From Chryseobacterium gleum (GTDB taxonomy: Bacteria > Bacteroidota > Bacteroidia > Flavobacteriales_D > Crocinitomicaceae), in NCBI GenBank assembly GCA_945877005.1, contig CAMCQL010000088.1, forward strand, positions 1 to 7,591: 7,591 bases of DNA, read 5' to 3'. This document shows, one piece after another, positions 7,204 to 7,591 of this stretch. The position numbers were made by a program, and so were the translations under genes. The number at the start of each line of letters is the position of its first letter. Position 1 is the stretch's first letter. The notes under the pieces are model-generated. The model was not told the origin of the DNA. It worked only from the letters and a program-made list of their open reading frames with translations, and did no database searches.

Positions 7204-7230
7204 AAATTCATTCTTTTGAGTTGAATTTTT
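7204..7230 (+). terminator. Weak candidate terminator downstream of the YfhO-family gene
   Basis: AAATTCA (7204-7210) pairs with TGAATTT (7222-7228), with an 11-base loop and T's through 7230. The stem is short and almost all A-T, so it may be chance. No stronger terminator is visible after 7068. Confidence 0.25.
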
Positions 7231-7287
7231 AGCATAAATTTTAGTCTACCAAATCTATCCAAATTGAATGAGGTAATTGCGTGGGTG

Positions 7288-7330
7288 AAGTATAGGAAGT
7301 GTATGGTTTAAGTATGGCTAAAGTACGGAG
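7288..7330. repeat. Degenerate short repeat, AAGTATGG-like
   Basis: AAGTATAGG (7288-7296), AAGTGTATGG (7297-7306), AAGTATGG (7310-7317) and AAGTACGG (7321-7328) follow each other at irregular spacings of 9, 13 and 11 bases. The copies are short and imperfect. They may be an old tandem repeat or a set of binding sites. Confidence 0.4.
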
Positions 7331-7334
7331 GGTA

Positions 7335-7368
7335 CCAATTGGAGGTAAAATCAATCAATTGAATGATT
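7335..7368. promoter_or_regulatory. Two palindromes with AATT cores, possible operator
   Basis: CCAATTGG (7335-7342) is a perfect palindrome that overlaps GGTACC (7331-7336). AATCA-A-TCAATTGA-A-TGATT (7349-7368) is a 20-bp palindrome broken only at two symmetric A positions. The two centres are exactly 20 bp apart, about two helical turns, so a dimeric regulator could bind both on one face of the DNA. The pair lies about 130 bp before the threonine aldolase start. No regulator gene is in the window, and AT-rich DNA makes such palindromes by chance. Confidence 0.3.
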
Positions 7369-7468
7369 TGATGTAAAATGAGGCTATTTGAAGGCAGAAT
7401 TGATGCTGCGGCAGCAAACTCATTTACAATCCTTAATTCATCCTTCAATCCTGTTTTTTAGAAATTGG

Positions 7469-7476
7469 TATATTTA
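7469..7476 (+). promoter_or_regulatory. Candidate -7 element for the threonine aldolase gene
   Basis: TATATTTA matches TAnnTTTG in all but the last base. A start about seven bases downstream would leave a leader of about 15 bases. No clear TTG stands at the expected upstream position, so the call is tentative. Confidence 0.25.
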
Positions 7477-7496
7477 CAATTCAAAATTTGATTAAA

Positions 7497-7591
7497 ATGG
7501 CTACAATAGATTTCAGAAGCGATACAGTTACAAAACCGAGTGCTGAGATGTTGGAATACATGGTAAATGCGCCAGTAGGGGACGATGTATA
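7497..7591 (+). CDS. ltaE: L-threonine aldolase, N-terminal fragment (cut by window end)
   Basis: Thirty-one codons and two bases are present, and the frame is open to the window end. The protein begins MATIDFRSDTVTKPS and continues to APVGDDVY. The RSDTVTxPS and APVGDDVY motifs are the N-terminal signature of PLP-dependent low-specificity L-threonine aldolases of the beta-eliminating lyase family. These cleave L-threonine or allo-threonine to glycine and acetaldehyde in the cytoplasm. The catalytic lysine and most of the fold lie outside the window, so activity cannot be judged. The ATG follows an AT-rich leader without a Shine-Dalgarno sequence. The 428-bp gap upstream suggests it does not share a transcript with the YfhO-family gene. 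Confidence 0.85.
   Translation, partial: MATIDFRSDTVTKPSAEMLEYMVNAPVGDDV

Larger units (their letters stand above)
7069..7496. other. 428-bp intergenic region before the threonine aldolase gene
   Basis: I find no credible gene here on either strand. In order it holds a T-run (7074-7079), a hairpin related to the unit 2 insert (7112-7174), a weak hairpin with a T-tail (7204-7230), a degenerate AAGTATGG-type repeat (7288-7330), two palindromes with AATT cores (7335-7342 and 7349-7368) and a short GC-rich hairpin, TGCTG-CGG-CAGCA (7404-7416). The last 30 bases should contain the promoter of the next gene. Confidence 0.7.

Overview
The window is AT-rich, low-GC bacterial DNA. It carries three complete genes on the + strand and the first codons of a fourth. 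The proteins and control signals point to Bacteroidota, most likely class Flavobacteriia. The reasons are a CarB lacking the C-terminal regulatory domain, a short DUF4834-like membrane protein beside a YfhO-family membrane protein, starts without Shine-Dalgarno sequences, and a TAnnTTTG-type promoter before carB. A Fluviicola/Crocinitomicaceae-like source would fit, but that is a guess.

Layout. Positions 1-850 hold no credible gene. They are a tandem array of a modular repeat of about 295 bp. Unit 1 (5-301) is complete. Unit 2 (302-722) is complete but split by a 127-bp foldback insert. Unit 3 (723-828) has lost its middle, and a fourth unit start lies at 825-841. After the array come a candidate promoter (877-910) and carB (958-3774), the large subunit of carbamoyl-phosphate synthase. 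Its stop codon overlaps by one base the start of an 83-residue single-span membrane protein (3774-4025). A strong intrinsic terminator (4029-4064) closes this two-gene unit. A 987-residue YfhO-family polytopic membrane protein follows (4105-7068). The gap at 7069-7496 holds a second hairpin of the family inserted in unit 2, a degenerate short repeat and two palindromes. The window ends 95 bases into a likely L-threonine aldolase gene (from 7497).

How the genes relate. carB supplies carbamoyl phosphate for pyrimidines and arginine; carA is not in the window. The small membrane protein is co-transcribed and probably translationally coupled with carB, but nothing ties it to pyrimidine synthesis. 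The YfhO-like protein has a GT-C-like layout and an unknown substrate, and the threonine aldolase is amino-acid catabolism. The protein genes are ordinary housekeeping types. The unusual content is the intergenic DNA: the tandem foldback array before carB, and a hairpin family seen at two distant sites whose stem sequence differs while its loop-side and 3' flank are conserved.
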